From assembly GCA_947174965.1 (NCBI GenBank), contig CAMWKY010000104.1:1-7371 (forward strand): a stretch of 7,371 bases of DNA, read 5' to 3'. Below, one piece after another: positions 7,371-7,371 of this stretch (position 1 is the stretch's first letter; each line of letters begins with the position of its first letter). This DNA is from an uncultured Ruminococcus sp. Lineage in GTDB: Bacteria; Bacillota; Clostridia; Oscillospirales; Ruminococcaceae. A program made the position numbers and the translations under genes. The notes under the pieces are model-generated. The model saw only the letters and a list, made by a program, of their open reading frames with translations. It was not told where the DNA came from and made no database searches.

Positions 7371-7371
7371 C

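Noticed and set aside
1..7371. CRISPR array, tRNA, rRNA, insertion sequence or phage attachment site
   Set aside because: No regularly spaced direct repeats, tRNA-like cloverleaf, rRNA sequence, transposase or terminal inverted repeats were found on reading; nearly all of the window is protein-coding.

Overview
The window is an AT-rich stretch that reads as Bacillota chromosome, most likely a gut or rumen clostridium of the Ruminococcus/Oscillospiraceae kind. That placement is an inference from base composition, strong GGAGG-type ribosome binding sites, heavy use of AT-rich codons and the style of the proteins; no marker gene is present to confirm it.

Layout. Positions 1-65 form a short leader with a perfect TATAAT box and, just downstream of it, a 20-bp dyad that would cover the transcription start. 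Positions 66-5690 encode one very large cytoplasmic protein of 1874 residues. In order it appears to hold an Sm/SH3-like small beta-barrel, a TPR-like helical block, a degraded cold-shock/OB-like barrel, a clear TPR array, an acidic linker, a long helical region I cannot name, an alpha/beta domain, an AAA+/STAND-type P-loop ATPase with intact Walker A and Walker B, and a C-terminal winged helix. Its stop codon overlaps (ATGA) the start of a second gene at 5687-6763. This 358-residue protein has no usable P-loop and ends in a helical domain carrying RNDLAH, the Rx4H signature of HEPN ribonucleases. A strong 14-bp hairpin with a T-rich tail closes the operon at 6783-6814. A convergent minus-strand gene at 6871-7308 encodes a 145-residue protein that I do not recognise.

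How the genes may work together. The two plus-strand genes are translationally coupled, so their products are probably made in fixed proportion. My reading is a two-component conflict or stress system. The giant ATPase would be the sensor and switch, with nucleic-acid-binding-like barrels and TPRs for ligand or partner recognition and NTP hydrolysis for switching. The HEPN-tailed protein would be the effector or adaptor, possibly cutting RNA when triggered. The start-site dyad suggests that expression is held down by an unlinked repressor. The motif evidence is direct; the defence role is inference. No tRNA, rRNA, CRISPR array or mobile element was seen.
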